Of a stretch of DNA of 64,000 nt, positions 50,679 through 58,782 are shown piece by piece. The translations under genes were made by a program, and so were the position numbers. The notes below the pieces were generated by a model. It was not told the DNA's origin and ran no database searches. It saw only the letters and a program-made list of their open reading frames with translations. The DNA is from CAZMXS01 sp964570325 (GTDB lineage: Bacteria > Verrucomicrobiota > Kiritimatiellia > CAIQIC01 > CAZMXS01): positions 1 to 64,000 of the forward strand of contig CAZMXS010000011.1 in NCBI GenBank assembly GCA_964570325.1, read 5' to 3'. The stretch's first letter is position 1. Every line of letters begins with the position of its first letter.

Positions 50679-51158
50679 CTATTGCCGGGGTTCGAAGTCC
50701 AGCGGTACGACCAGTACGGGGCAGCGGGCCTTGCGCACCACTTTTTCCGTGACGTTGCCGAAGAAGACTTTTCCGACGGAACTGTGGCCCTGGCGCCCGA
50801 TGATCAGCAGGTCCGCCCGCTGTTCCACGGCAAAATCCAGGATTTCCTGATGATCAATCCCGGCGCGAATCTCAGACTGGAATCGTACGCCCGCCGGCAC
50901 CCGCGCGGCGTATGTGTTTCGGATTTTTTCCTCCATGTCCTGGCGGGCCTTGTCCTCAACATTCTCCACCTCCTCGACATAGGTGCGCCAGAACTGGGCG
51001 CCCGGCTCGGGTACCACGTGCAGCAGGTAGAGCGTGCAATCCGGCGCGTGTCGGGCTTGTTCCAAGGCGAAGTCGAAGGCAAAATCGGCGTTCTCGGAAA
51101 AATCAGTGCAGAACAGGATGCGCCGGAACGGGCCGTAGGGTGGGGGAATGGGACTCAT
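50679..51158 (-). CDS. Universal stress protein
   Basis: A 159-residue UspA-type protein. Strand 1 RILFCTDFSENADFAFDFAL and the ATP loop IGRQGHSSVGKVFFGNVTEKV (core G-x2-G-x9-G-S/T) are present; the ending RCPVLVVP is typical. GAGGA precedes the ATG. It is the last gene of the TRAP operon, 11 bases after dctM. USPs with this position often tune TRAP transport (TeaD in Halomonas). Confidence 0.92.
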   Translation of the reverse strand: MSPIPPPYGPFRRILFCTDFSENADFAFDFALEQARHAPDCTLYLLHVVPEPGAQFWRTYVEEVENVEDKARQDMEEKIRNTYAARVPAGVRFQSEIRAGIDHQEILDFAVEQRADLLIIGRQGHSSVGKVFFGNVTEKVVRKARCPVLVVPLDFEPRQ

Positions 51159-51169
51159 CGGGGTTCCTC

Positions 51170-52474
51170 CTATCGGTAAGCCAGGGACGGCAGCCACAAT
51201 GAAATTATCGGGAATGCCACCAGGATGGCCGCGGCCGCAACCAGGCAGACCAGGAAAGGGATGGCGCCCTTGAACACCGTCTGCAGTGGGAGGTCGCGCT
51301 CGATGCCGCTGACGACATACACATTCACGCCGACCGGCGGCGAGATGACGCCCATCTGGGTGACGACCACAATGATCACGCCGAACCAGATCGGATTGTA
51401 ATGCAGGGCTTCGATCACGGGGAAGAAGATGGGCACGGTCAGCATGATCAGGCCCAGCGCATCCACGAAACAGCCGGCAACCAGATAGAAGACGATGATC
51501 AGCGCGATGATGGCCCAGGGCGGTAACGTGAGTCCGGTCAGCCACGCCGCCAACTCGTAGGGGATGCGGGTCACCGCCAGGAACCGGCTGAAGATCACGG
51601 CTCCGGCCACGATGATCATCACCATGCAGGAGGTCCGCGCGGTTTCGAAAAGCGATTGAGTCAACGCCTTCCAGGTGAGGCGCCGCTGGATCAGCGCAAT
51701 CGCCAGACTGCCCGCCGCGCCCACGGCGGCGGCCTCGGTTGGGGTAAACAGTCCGATGAACATGCCGCCGATGATCACCACGAACAGCACGATTGTCTCC
51801 ACAACGCCGAGCAGGGAACGCCAGCGCATCGGCCAGGTGACTTGTTCCGCCGCAGGTCCCAGGCGCGGCCGCCACAGGCAGAGCAGGTAGATCGTCACAC
51901 AAAACATCAGGGCGATCAGGATGCCGGGCAGGATGCCGGCGATGAACAGTTGGCCGATGGATTGCTGGGTCAGGATGCCGTAGACGATGAATACCACGCT
52001 GGGCGGGATCAGCATGCCCAGGCTGCCGCCAGCGGCGACGGTCCCGCTGGCCAGTTCCATGTCGTAGCGGTAGCGCTTCATCTCCGGCAGGGCCACCGCC
52101 GCCATTGTCGCCGCCGTCGCGGGGCCGGATCCGCAGATCGCGCCGAAGCCCGCGCAGGCGCCCACCGTGGCCATGGCCAAACCGCCCCGGAACGGGCCCA
52201 GCCAACAATAGGCTGCCTGAAACAGGCGACGGCTGATGCCCGCATGAAAGGATACCTGTCCCATTAAAATGAACAGCGGGATGACGGTGAGGCTGTAGGA
52301 CGAGAACGTGTCGAACAGATCCACGGTCATCATGCTCAACGCCGCCGGCGTGTTGACCACCAGTGCGAACCCGAGCACGCCCGCGATGGCCATGACGAAG
52401 GCCACCGGCATGCTGCACATAAGCAGCAGCAACAGCAGGCCGCACCCCGCCAGGCCCAGTTGCACCGGCGTCAT
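51170..52474 (-). CDS. dctM: TRAP transporter large permease DctM
   Basis: A 434-residue protein of the ion-transporter superfamily with about 12 helices. Signature blocks GLAMATVGACAGFGAICGSG and SLGMLIPPSVVFIVYG are present. It imports a solute captured by DctP, driven by Na+. ATG at 52474 overlaps dctQ by ATGA. Confidence 0.93.
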   Translation of the reverse strand: MTPVQLGLAGCGLLLLLLMCSMPVAFVMAIAGVLGFALVVNTPAALSMMTVDLFDTFSSYSLTVIPLFILMGQVSFHAGISRRLFQAAYCWLGPFRGGLAMATVGACAGFGAICGSGPATAATMAAVALPEMKRYRYDMELASGTVAAGGSLGMLIPPSVVFIVYGILTQQSIGQLFIAGILPGILIALMFCVTIYLLCLWRPRLGPAAEQVTWPMRWRSLLGVVETIVLFVVIIGGMFIGLFTPTEAAAVGAAGSLAIALIQRRLTWKALTQSLFETARTSCMVMIIVAGAVIFSRFLAVTRIPYELAAWLTGLTLPPWAIIALIIVFYLVAGCFVDALGLIMLTVPIFFPVIEALHYNPIWFGVIIVVVTQMGVISPPVGVNVYVVSGIERDLPLQTVFKGAIPFLVCLVAAAAILVAFPIISLWLPSLAYR

Positions 52475-52980
52475 GGCGCCATGAACACCTTTCGCGGATG
52501 GATCAAATGCTGTACGACCACCAGAGCAGATACGGCGCAACCGAACGCCATGACGTACGCCGCCCAGAAAACCGGCACTTTCAACGTCGGCATGAGTTCC
52601 CCGCTGGCTCGGAGGTTGATCCCGTACCGCACGGCCTGGTAGGCCAGCAGGCTCAGCAGCGCAATCATCAGCGCGCGCATTACCGAATCCACCACGATCC
52701 GCGCCGTGGGCGGCAGCTTGTTGAAAAAGAATTCCACCGCCACGTGGCCTTTGACTGCGGTGGTGTAGGGCAGCGCGCAGGAAAGGATAATCAAGCTCAA
52801 CAGGCGAACGATGTCATAACTGCCCTGGAGCGGCCGCCCGCCCGCCCGCAAGACCACGTCGGCGCAGGTAACCAGCATCATGGCCAGCGTGCCCGCGCCG
52901 GCCAGCAAGGCCATCCCCAGTACCAGCCGGCGCAGCCACCGCTGCCAGGGAGTGGCCCGGGATGAAGCAGTCGGGCTCAT
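52471..52980 (-). CDS. dctQ: TRAP transporter small permease DctQ
   Basis: A 169-residue protein with four helices and the VRLLSLIILSCALPYTTAV, HVAVEFFFNKLP signature. It links DctM to the binding protein. It starts 18 bases after the dctP stop. Confidence 0.92.
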   Translation of the reverse strand: MSPTASSRATPWQRWLRRLVLGMALLAGAGTLAMMLVTCADVVLRAGGRPLQGSYDIVRLLSLIILSCALPYTTAVKGHVAVEFFFNKLPPTARIVVDSVMRALMIALLSLLAYQAVRYGINLRASGELMPTLKVPVFWAAYVMAFGCAVSALVVVQHLIHPRKVFMAP

Positions 52981-52998
52981 GCGGGGCGCGCCCGGCGC

Positions 52999-54087
52999 TT
53001 AACGGCCGGCGCCGGCGATCCGGGCCTGGAGATCTTTCAAAAAATCGCCGCCGGGCAGTCCTTTGTCCGCGGTTGCCTTGACGTATTCATCCAGGATGGG
53101 CGTCACCGCCGCTTTCCAGCGAGCCAGCTCTTCTGGCGCCAGCGGGATGGTGTTGTGCCCGAGTTGTTTGACGAATTCCGCGCCTTCCTGGTCTGCCTGG
53201 TTCCAAGCCGCGCCGTGCTTGTCCACCCACTCATCGCTGACCCGAGTGATGGTCTGGCGGATATCTTCCGGCAGGCTGTTCCATTTATCCTTGTTCATGA
53301 TCACGAACATGGCTGTCGTGTAGCCGATGCCGGATGAATCGGTCACGGAATCAATCACTTCGCCTTGTTTCCAGCCCTTCAGGGTTTCGATCGGGCAGAA
53401 CGTGGCATCCACAACGCCTTTCTGCAGGGCCTCGTACGTCTCCGGCTGGCTCATGGCCACCGGCGTACCGCCGAGTTTTTCCACGATCTTGGCCGAAAGC
53501 CCGGTGGCGCGCACCTTCAGGCCGCGCATATCATCCAGCGAACGCACCGGCTTGCGGGACGCGAGGATACCGGGTCCATGCGCATGGATGTACAGCACGT
53601 GCACATTTTCCGTTTCGCGGGGCGCATACTTGCGCACCATGTCCGTGGCGATCCGGGAGGCCGCCAGCCCGTCCGGGTAACCAAGCGGCAGGTCCAGCCC
53701 CTCCAGCAACGGGAACCGGCCGGGCGTATAGGCGAAGCAGCTCATGCCCAAGTCGGAAACACCGTTGACCACGCCGTCATAACACTGCGGCGCCTTGGTC
53801 AGCGAGCCGCCGGGATAGGTTGTGATCCGTACACGGCCGCCGGTGCGTTTCTCCACTTCCCGGGCCCATTCCTCGGCGGTCTTGCACTGGATGTGGGAAG
53901 GCGGGAAGAAAATGCTGTAGGAAAGCTCGATCGGTTTTGGCGCGGGCGCTGCGGCGGGCGCCGCCGCCGTCGGCGCCGCGGTGCTCGGCGCTGAAGCGGC
54001 CGGCTGGGACTTTCCGCAACCCACCGCCAGCAGAATGCCGATGGCCCAACCCATTACACCCCCAACATTCCATGTCATTTTTCTCAT
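52999..54087 (-). CDS. dctP: TRAP transporter solute-binding lipoprotein DctP
   Basis: A 362-residue lipoprotein (lipobox LAVGC), then an Ala/Pro linker and the DctP fold. Fold blocks are IELSYSIFFPPSHIQ, VRITTYPGGSL, GLKVRATGLSAKIVEKLGG and PETYEALQKGVVDATF. The Arg in KVRATG is the usual carboxylate-binding residue. The likely cargo is an organic acid; the exact ligand cannot be told. ATG at 54087 is preferred over the longer frame, which lacks a signal peptide. Confidence 0.92.
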   Translation of the reverse strand: MRKMTWNVGGVMGWAIGILLAVGCGKSQPAASAPSTAAPTAAAPAAAPAPKPIELSYSIFFPPSHIQCKTAEEWAREVEKRTGGRVRITTYPGGSLTKAPQCYDGVVNGVSDLGMSCFAYTPGRFPLLEGLDLPLGYPDGLAASRIATDMVRKYAPRETENVHVLYIHAHGPGILASRKPVRSLDDMRGLKVRATGLSAKIVEKLGGTPVAMSQPETYEALQKGVVDATFCPIETLKGWKQGEVIDSVTDSSGIGYTTAMFVIMNKDKWNSLPEDIRQTITRVSDEWVDKHGAAWNQADQEGAEFVKQLGHNTIPLAPEELARWKAAVTPILDEYVKATADKGLPGGDFLKDLQARIAGAGR

Positions 54088-54148
54088 GATGCTACCCCTT
54101 GTTGGCGACCTCGCTGATCTCAAACACAGCCTTAAATACAGAACCGTT

Positions 54149-54177
54149 ACTATAGCGGGCGTTCGTCCCGGAGACAA
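54149..54177 (-). promoter_or_regulatory. Promoter of the TRAP operon
   Basis: On the minus strand TTGTCT is followed after 17 bases by TATAGT (five of six to consensus), about 60 bases before the dctP ATG. Strong for this window. Confidence 0.65.
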
Positions 54178-54188
54178 GCCCAAGGCAT

Positions 54189-54219
54189 AAAAAGTCGCGC
54201 GCTTTTTTTGAGCGGCGCG
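54189..54219 (-). terminator. Rho-independent terminator of the histidine kinase gene
   Basis: CGCGCCGCT and AGCGCGCG pair with one bulged base around a loop of A residues, followed by ACTTTTT on the minus strand. It lies 35 bases after the kinase stop and just before the TRAP promoter. Confidence 0.6.
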
Positions 54220-54253
54220 GCCACGGGTAGGGCGCCAGACGCGGGCAAAAGAA

Positions 54254-56536
54254 TTACGGATGCACCAAAGCGCGGGCGGTGCGCAGCAGTTCGGGCATGG
54301 CGACCGGCTTTTTGAGCAGCGCATCGGCCTCGCATGCTCCGGCGCCCGCTGCGGGCAGATCTGTGGTCAGGCCGCTGATGACGACGATGGGCACCCGCGG
54401 CGCGATGCGCCGCAGCAACGGGATCGTGTCCCGGCCGCCCATCCGCGGCATGAGCAGATCCATGATGACCAGGCGGATGCGCGCCTGGTTCTGCTTGAAC
54501 ACCTGGACCGCTTCGACTCCATCCACCGCCGTCAGCACCTGGTAGTTGTGCCGCACCAGGATCTGGGCGAGCGTATGCCGCACCGAGTCCTCGTCATCCA
54601 CGATCAGGACCGTCTCGCCGTCGCCTCGCGGCAGTTGCTCTGCATCGGCAGCCGGACCGGTTTCTCCCGCGCGCGCCGGCAGGTAGATGCGGAACTGGGT
54701 GCCGATCCCGACCTGGCTGTTGACCTGGATAATGCCGTTGTGCTGGCGGATGATGCCGATGACGGTGGAGAGGCCTAGGCCGGTTCCCTTGCCGGGGGCC
54801 TTGGTGGTGAAGAAGGGATCGAAGATACGCTCGATGACGTCCGGTGGGATGCCCGCGCCGGTGGCGGCCACCAGCAACACGATATGGGACCCCGGTTTCA
54901 GACCCGGCGCGCGTGCGGCGGCTTCCGCATCCAATGTGAGATTTTCAGCGACCAGCGTCAGTTGCCCGCCACTGGGCATCGCATCGCGCGCATTGAGGCA
55001 AAGGTTCATCAACACCTGGTGCAACTGGGTGGCATCGCCCTCCACGGTCCACAGGTCGTCGGGGATGCTGGCCTCGATCGTAATCTCGCGCGGGAAGGTG
55101 CCGGCCAGCAATTGGACGACTTCCTTGACCAGCGGCGCCAGACAGACCGGTCCCTTGGCGCCGGGCACGCCGCGGGCAAAAGTCAGAATTTGTTTGATGA
55201 TGTCCGCGGCGCGGTTGATGCCGGACTCAGCCGAGTCGAGCAGATTGCGTAACTCGGCGCTCTGGACTTCTTCGCGCAGGGCCGGCAGCAGCATCATGAT
55301 CGGGGCGAGGATATTATTCAGGTCGTGCGCGATGCCGCTCGCCATGGTGCCGACGCTTTCCATCCGCTGGGCGCGCAGATATTGGTTTTCAAGGTGCTTT
55401 TGCTCGGTGATGTCGGTGTTGATGATCAGGATAGATTCCGGTTGCCCGTGGGGATCCCGCACCAGCGTCCAACGGCTGGCGACCAGCAATTCCTTGCCGG
55501 TGCGCGTCACATGGCGCATCTCGCCGCTCCACTCGCCGAACTCCAGCAGGTGCCGGCGGGCGGCCGCGAGCGGGCCGGCGTCGCGATAGAGCAGTTCGGC
55601 GGCCGGGCGGCCGAGCGCCTCCGCCGCGGTCCAGCCGTAAATGCGCTCGGCGCTCTTATTCCAGAAGAGCACGCGGTCCTGCAGGTCGCGGACAATGATC
55701 GCATCGTGCGCGAGGTCCAGCAGTCGGGCCTGGGAGCGGATGCGCTCCGCCGCCCGGCGCTGCTCGGTGGTGTCGCGGATGATATGAACGGCCGCAGTCA
55801 GGGCGCCGTCCGGGGCGAAGAGCGGGTCGGTGGACACTTCCAGCCAACGGTCCGCGATCCGCAATTCCGACACCTCGCGCTGGCGCGTGGAAAGCATGCG
55901 GATGAAGGGACATTCGGTAATGAATGTGCCTCGGCCATGCACCAGCTCATGACATTTGCGTCCAATAATGTGTTCGCGCGGCTGTTCGATGAACCGGCAC
56001 ATGGCCTCATTGCACTGCAGAATCGTACCGTGGTGATCAAGCAGGCTGATGCCGTCGCCGATGGCGTTGAAGGTCCGGTCCCAGTGCGCGGCGGCTTCCC
56101 GCAAGCGCTGCTCGCCGCGCGCGCGGTCGGAGAGGTCACGGGCGGCGTACAGGATGGCCGGCTGTCCTTCCAGGTTGAGGACGCGGCAGTTGACCTCCAC
56201 TGGAATTCGAGACCCATCGCGACGGCGGTGTTCCGCTTCGAAAACCAGTCGCCCGGACCGCCGCAGCCGGTCCAACCGGGCGGCACCCGGATCGCCCTCG
56301 GCGCCATCAATGTCCAGGACGCGCAGTTGCAGCAGTTCCCAGCGTTCGTACTGCAGGCTCTCGCAGGCGGCCGGGTTGGCCTCAAGAATTCGACCGTCGA
56401 GGTCGAGAATCAGAATCGCGTCGTCGGTGCTGTCGAACAACAGCCGATGCAGGCTTTCCGGCAGACGCGGAGCGGGAACCGGCGCGCGCGGGCTGACGGA
56501 AGTTTGGCCGCTCACGGTGGTCCTGATATTCGCCAT
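54254..56536 (-). CDS. Hybrid sensor histidine kinase (three PAS, HisKA, HATPase, REC)
   Basis: A 760-residue cytoplasmic protein without membrane helices. Three PAS domains lie at about 25-140, 150-265 and 275-395 (NPAACESLQYERWE; GDGISLLDHHGTI; VLFWNKSAERIYGW). HisKA has the phospho-His in GIAHDLNNIL. The ATPase has the N box NLCLNARDAM and G2 GKGTGLGLST, but its G1 box reads AATGAGIPPD where DxGxG is usual. The C-terminal receiver has IVDDEDS, the phospho-Asp in VIMDLLMP and K in LLKKPV. ATG at 56536 is preferred over a TTG at 56548. It is adjacent to the TRAP operon. Confidence 0.9.
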   Translation of the reverse strand: MANIRTTVSGQTSVSPRAPVPAPRLPESLHRLLFDSTDDAILILDLDGRILEANPAACESLQYERWELLQLRVLDIDGAEGDPGAARLDRLRRSGRLVFEAEHRRRDGSRIPVEVNCRVLNLEGQPAILYAARDLSDRARGEQRLREAAAHWDRTFNAIGDGISLLDHHGTILQCNEAMCRFIEQPREHIIGRKCHELVHGRGTFITECPFIRMLSTRQREVSELRIADRWLEVSTDPLFAPDGALTAAVHIIRDTTEQRRAAERIRSQARLLDLAHDAIIVRDLQDRVLFWNKSAERIYGWTAAEALGRPAAELLYRDAGPLAAARRHLLEFGEWSGEMRHVTRTGKELLVASRWTLVRDPHGQPESILIINTDITEQKHLENQYLRAQRMESVGTMASGIAHDLNNILAPIMMLLPALREEVQSAELRNLLDSAESGINRAADIIKQILTFARGVPGAKGPVCLAPLVKEVVQLLAGTFPREITIEASIPDDLWTVEGDATQLHQVLMNLCLNARDAMPSGGQLTLVAENLTLDAEAAARAPGLKPGSHIVLLVAATGAGIPPDVIERIFDPFFTTKAPGKGTGLGLSTVIGIIRQHNGIIQVNSQVGIGTQFRIYLPARAGETGPAADAEQLPRGDGETVLIVDDEDSVRHTLAQILVRHNYQVLTAVDGVEAVQVFKQNQARIRLVIMDLLMPRMGGRDTIPLLRRIAPRVPIVVISGLTTDLPAAGAGACEADALLKKPVAMPELLRTARALVHP

Positions 56537-56689
56537 GTGGTTATCCAACCCGGATTCATAGTAAGGGGCAGCCGGTTAATTGTTAAGTCAAGAGTGACGG
56601 CATTCGATCCGGTGAGTGACTTATCAGGTTCAATGGAGCGCGGGTATCCTGACCCCGCTTCCCACAACTACAGACTCACCCTTATTTCT

Positions 56690-56736
56690 CACGGGCGCGT
56701 TGCCCGTGTCCCCACTGAAGCGTCCCCTGGGGACGC
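56690..56736. repeat. Two small hairpins downstream of rrf2
   Basis: CACGGGC/GCCCGTG (56690-56708, 5-base loop) and GCGTCCCC/GGGGACGC (56720-56736) stand next to each other in the 212-base gap between the Rrf2 and kinase genes. Neither has a T-run on the minus strand. They may mark the 3' end of rrf2. Confidence 0.4.
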
Positions 56737-56748
56737 GGTGAGTGTTTT

Positions 56749-57150
56749 TCAAACCAGGTCGGCCAGTTTCAATTGCTCGAGCCGACGGGCGGTAAAATCC
56801 CGAATCTCTTTGAGCACCCGGAGCAGTTTTTGCTCCTTTTCAAGCGGTGTGTGCAGGAAGAAGTAGGTGCTGACGGAGGGGGTGGCCGCCAGCGGGCCGT
56901 CCAGCAGGCGGATGATCCGGGCTATGCTAATTACGTGGGCCGGTCGGGCAAGCGCGTAACCACCGCCGACGCCGCGTCGGGTTTTAAGCAGATGCGCCCG
57001 CTGGAGTGTGATGAACAATTGTTGGAGGTACTTGCGGGGAATATCGCAGCGCGCGGAAATTTCATTAAGCCGGATGAATCCGCGGTCGGCCTGACGCGCC
57101 AGATAGATCAGCGCCAGCAGGGAATACTCGCTTTTAGTGGTCAGTCTCAT
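56749..57150 (-). CDS. Rrf2-family transcriptional regulator without Fe-S cysteines
   Basis: A 133-residue winged-helix regulator with MRLTTKSEYSLLALIYLA, the recognition helix region SARCDIPRKYLQQLFITL and the wing RRGVGGGYALAR. IscR and NsrR carry three cysteines near residue 90-105; here the only Cys is in the helix-turn-helix, so it probably does not hold an iron-sulfur cluster (CymR-like). ATG at 57150 gives the standard start. Confidence 0.88.
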   Translation of the reverse strand: MRLTTKSEYSLLALIYLARQADRGFIRLNEISARCDIPRKYLQQLFITLQRAHLLKTRRGVGGGYALARPAHVISIARIIRLLDGPLAATPSVSTYFFLHTPLEKEQKLLRVLKEIRDFTARRLEQLKLADLV

Positions 57151-57164
57151 GCGCGCGAGTGACA

Positions 57165-57191
57165 ATTAGAGCGTGCGCCGCCACCTGTCAA
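57165..57191 (-). promoter_or_regulatory. Candidate rrf2 promoter
   Basis: A perfect TTGACA (57186-57191) and TCTAAT (57165-57170, five of six) on the minus strand, but with a short 15-base spacer. Inverted TGACA/TGTCA copies in the same stretch could be an operator. Confidence 0.35.
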
Positions 57192-57214
57192 ACGGTGAAT
57201 TGGGCCCTCGAGCC

Positions 57215-57266
57215 GTACCTGCGAGCGTAAGCGAATGGACTGCCACTCGCTCACGCTCGTGGGTAC
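57215..57266 (+). repeat. 20-bp imperfect inverted repeat
   Basis: Arms 57215-57234 and 57247-57266 with a 12-base loop. As plus-strand RNA they pair by 17 Watson-Crick and two G-U pairs with one mismatch; as minus-strand RNA the G-U pairs become A-C mismatches. Lies upstream of rrf2 and downstream of the OB-fold gene. Confidence 0.7.
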
Positions 57267-57299
57267 AAGGGGGCGGACGGCTTGGCGGTCGTTCCCACC

Positions 57300-58058
57300 T
57301 TATGGCAATGGCGCGGGTGCGGTCACTGTGATGGCCCCCGCATTCTTGGGCACGATTTCCAGTTGGCCCTTGTAATCCTCGATCCGGCCGGCGACTGTGA
57401 TTGTCGCGCCGGCCGCCAGGCTGGCGCGGTCGGCTGGCGGTACCTGCCGGTCCCAGAGTACCAGCAGGATCGAGCCGGTTTCATCCGTGAGCGGGAATTT
57501 GACTCCGCCCTTGATATTTTCCGGTTGGCCAAGTTTTCCGGTGACGGTGCAAGTCTGCCGCGCCATGGCCGCTGTGACGGCGTTGATTTTCAAAGGTTTT
57601 GCGGCGGGCGTCGTCGGCATTACGCCGGCCGGTGCCGCGGCGGCGCCGCCGCCCTCCAGGACGCGGAAGCGGCTGGAATTATTAACTTTGATCTGAATCT
57701 GGTCCTTGTAAACATCCACCGTACCCTCAACTTCGACCAGCGCGCCAACCGTCGGTTTTACCGTCAGATTTTCCGCAACGGCCGCCCAGTACACCACCGT
57801 GACCTTGCTGCCGCCGTCTTCCAGCACGGCATTGTAGGGCGCTTTGGAGCCCGGGCGCGGCTCATTGATCGCGGCGACCCGGCCGGTCAATTTTACTGGC
57901 TGTCCCGCCATGGCGGCGGTGACCTCAGCGACTTTGAGCGTCTGGGCTTCGACCCCGCGATTGGCGGGTGGCCAGGCGGCAGCCGGTTGGGCCAAAACCA
58001 CAGCAAACAAGATAACGGCGCAACAGCCTGCAATCCGGGAGAGCGGCAGAGGATGCAT
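57300..58058 (-). CDS. Exported protein with two OB-fold domains
   Basis: A 252-residue secreted protein: signal peptide (CAVILFAVVLAQPAAA), then two related OB-like domains (about 42-135 and 158-245). Each opens with a V-x-x-VTAAMA-x-Q pattern (VAEVTAAMAGQPVKLTG; INAVTAAMARQTCTVTG) and ends with a GTVDVYKDQIQI or GRIEDYKGQLEI strand, showing an internal duplication. Such domains bind oligosaccharide or nucleic acid; the ligand is unknown. GAAAGGA precedes the ATG. Confidence 0.72.
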   Translation of the reverse strand: MHPLPLSRIAGCCAVILFAVVLAQPAAAWPPANRGVEAQTLKVAEVTAAMAGQPVKLTGRVAAINEPRPGSKAPYNAVLEDGGSKVTVVYWAAVAENLTVKPTVGALVEVEGTVDVYKDQIQIKVNNSSRFRVLEGGGAAAAPAGVMPTTPAAKPLKINAVTAAMARQTCTVTGKLGQPENIKGGVKFPLTDETGSILLVLWDRQVPPADRASLAAGATITVAGRIEDYKGQLEIVPKNAGAITVTAPAPLP

Positions 58059-58108
58059 GACGTTTCCTTTCTTTGATAGATATTCGCAGTTTGGTTCAAC
58101 TGCCTGAT

Positions 58109-58137
58109 AAAATACTCCGGGGGCGGGGTGTTGTGAA
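58109..58137 (-). promoter_or_regulatory. Promoter of the OB-fold gene
   Basis: TTCACA (five of six) and TATTTT (four of six) on the minus strand, 17 bases apart, about 50 bases before the ATG. Confidence 0.5.
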
Positions 58138-58147
58138 CCTGAAATTA

Positions 58148-58176
58148 TTGGCGCGGTCGTCTAATAAGGATATGCT
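58148..58176 (+). promoter_or_regulatory. Promoter of the TIGR00725-like gene
   Basis: TTGGCG and TATGCT, 17 bases apart; the same hexamers occur before the beta-helix gene at 34996. It lies 36 bases before the GTG at 58212. Confidence 0.45.
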
Positions 58177-58211
58177 GCCGGCAGGCAATCAACGGTTGAG
58201 GAAGGCTGGTC

Positions 58212-58700
58212 GTGAAACAGAAACTGAAAATCGGCGTGCTGGGGCCACACCAATGCGGAGCGACTGAACGCGAGTTGGGGATAGCCGTCGGAATGAGGAT
58301 CGCGGCGGCCGGCGCGATCCTGGTTTGCGGCGGGTTGGACGGCATGATGGCGGCCGCCGCCGAAGGCGCCCGGCGGCGCCGGGGGCTGACCATCGGTATC
58401 CTGCCCGGCGCCGATCCGACGCAAGCCAACGAGTTTATCGAGGTGGCCATTCCGACTGGTCTCGGCGCTTTCCGCAATGCAATCATTGCCCAGGCCTGCG
58501 ATGCCGTGATTGCCATTCACGGCGGTTACGGAACGTTGTCGGAGATTGCCTTTGCGTTGCGGCTGAGAACGCCGGTGGTTGGGCTCCAGACCTGGACCCT
58601 CCAACAAGACGGCCAGCCGGATGAGGGCATTCACGTAGCCGCGACGCCCGAGGAGGCGGTGGCGCTTGCCGTGAAATTGGCCCGGGCGCGACGCGGATAG
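58212..58700 (+). CDS. TIGR00725/LOG-like Rossmann protein
   Basis: A 162-residue protein related to the lysine-decarboxylase-like (LOG/MoCo-carrier) fold. GGLDGMMAAAAEGA, TIGILPG and AIHGGYGTLSEIAFAL give the phosphate-binding and P-G-G-x-G-T-x-x-E motif (here H-G-G-Y-G-T-L-S-E). The family includes nucleotide phosphoribohydrolases and cofactor carriers; the substrate cannot be assigned. GTG start at 58212 with GAGGAAGG upstream. Confidence 0.8.
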   Translation: MKQKLKIGVLGPHQCGATERELGIAVGMRIAAAGAILVCGGLDGMMAAAAEGARRRRGLTIGILPGADPTQANEFIEVAIPTGLGAFRNAIIAQACDAVIAIHGGYGTLSEIAFALRLRTPVVGLQTWTLQQDGQPDEGIHVAATPEEAVALAVKLARARRG

Positions 58701-58782
58701 CGCTTGATTGCGCATTCGTGTTTAATGCAGGACAAAATTGGCGCCGGCACACGTTCGAGAACTGCCGTTGGGCTGGCCGGAT

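Noticed and set aside
56690..56736. Rho-independent terminator of rrf2
   Set aside because: Two hairpins are present but no T-run follows on the coding strand; kept only as repeats.
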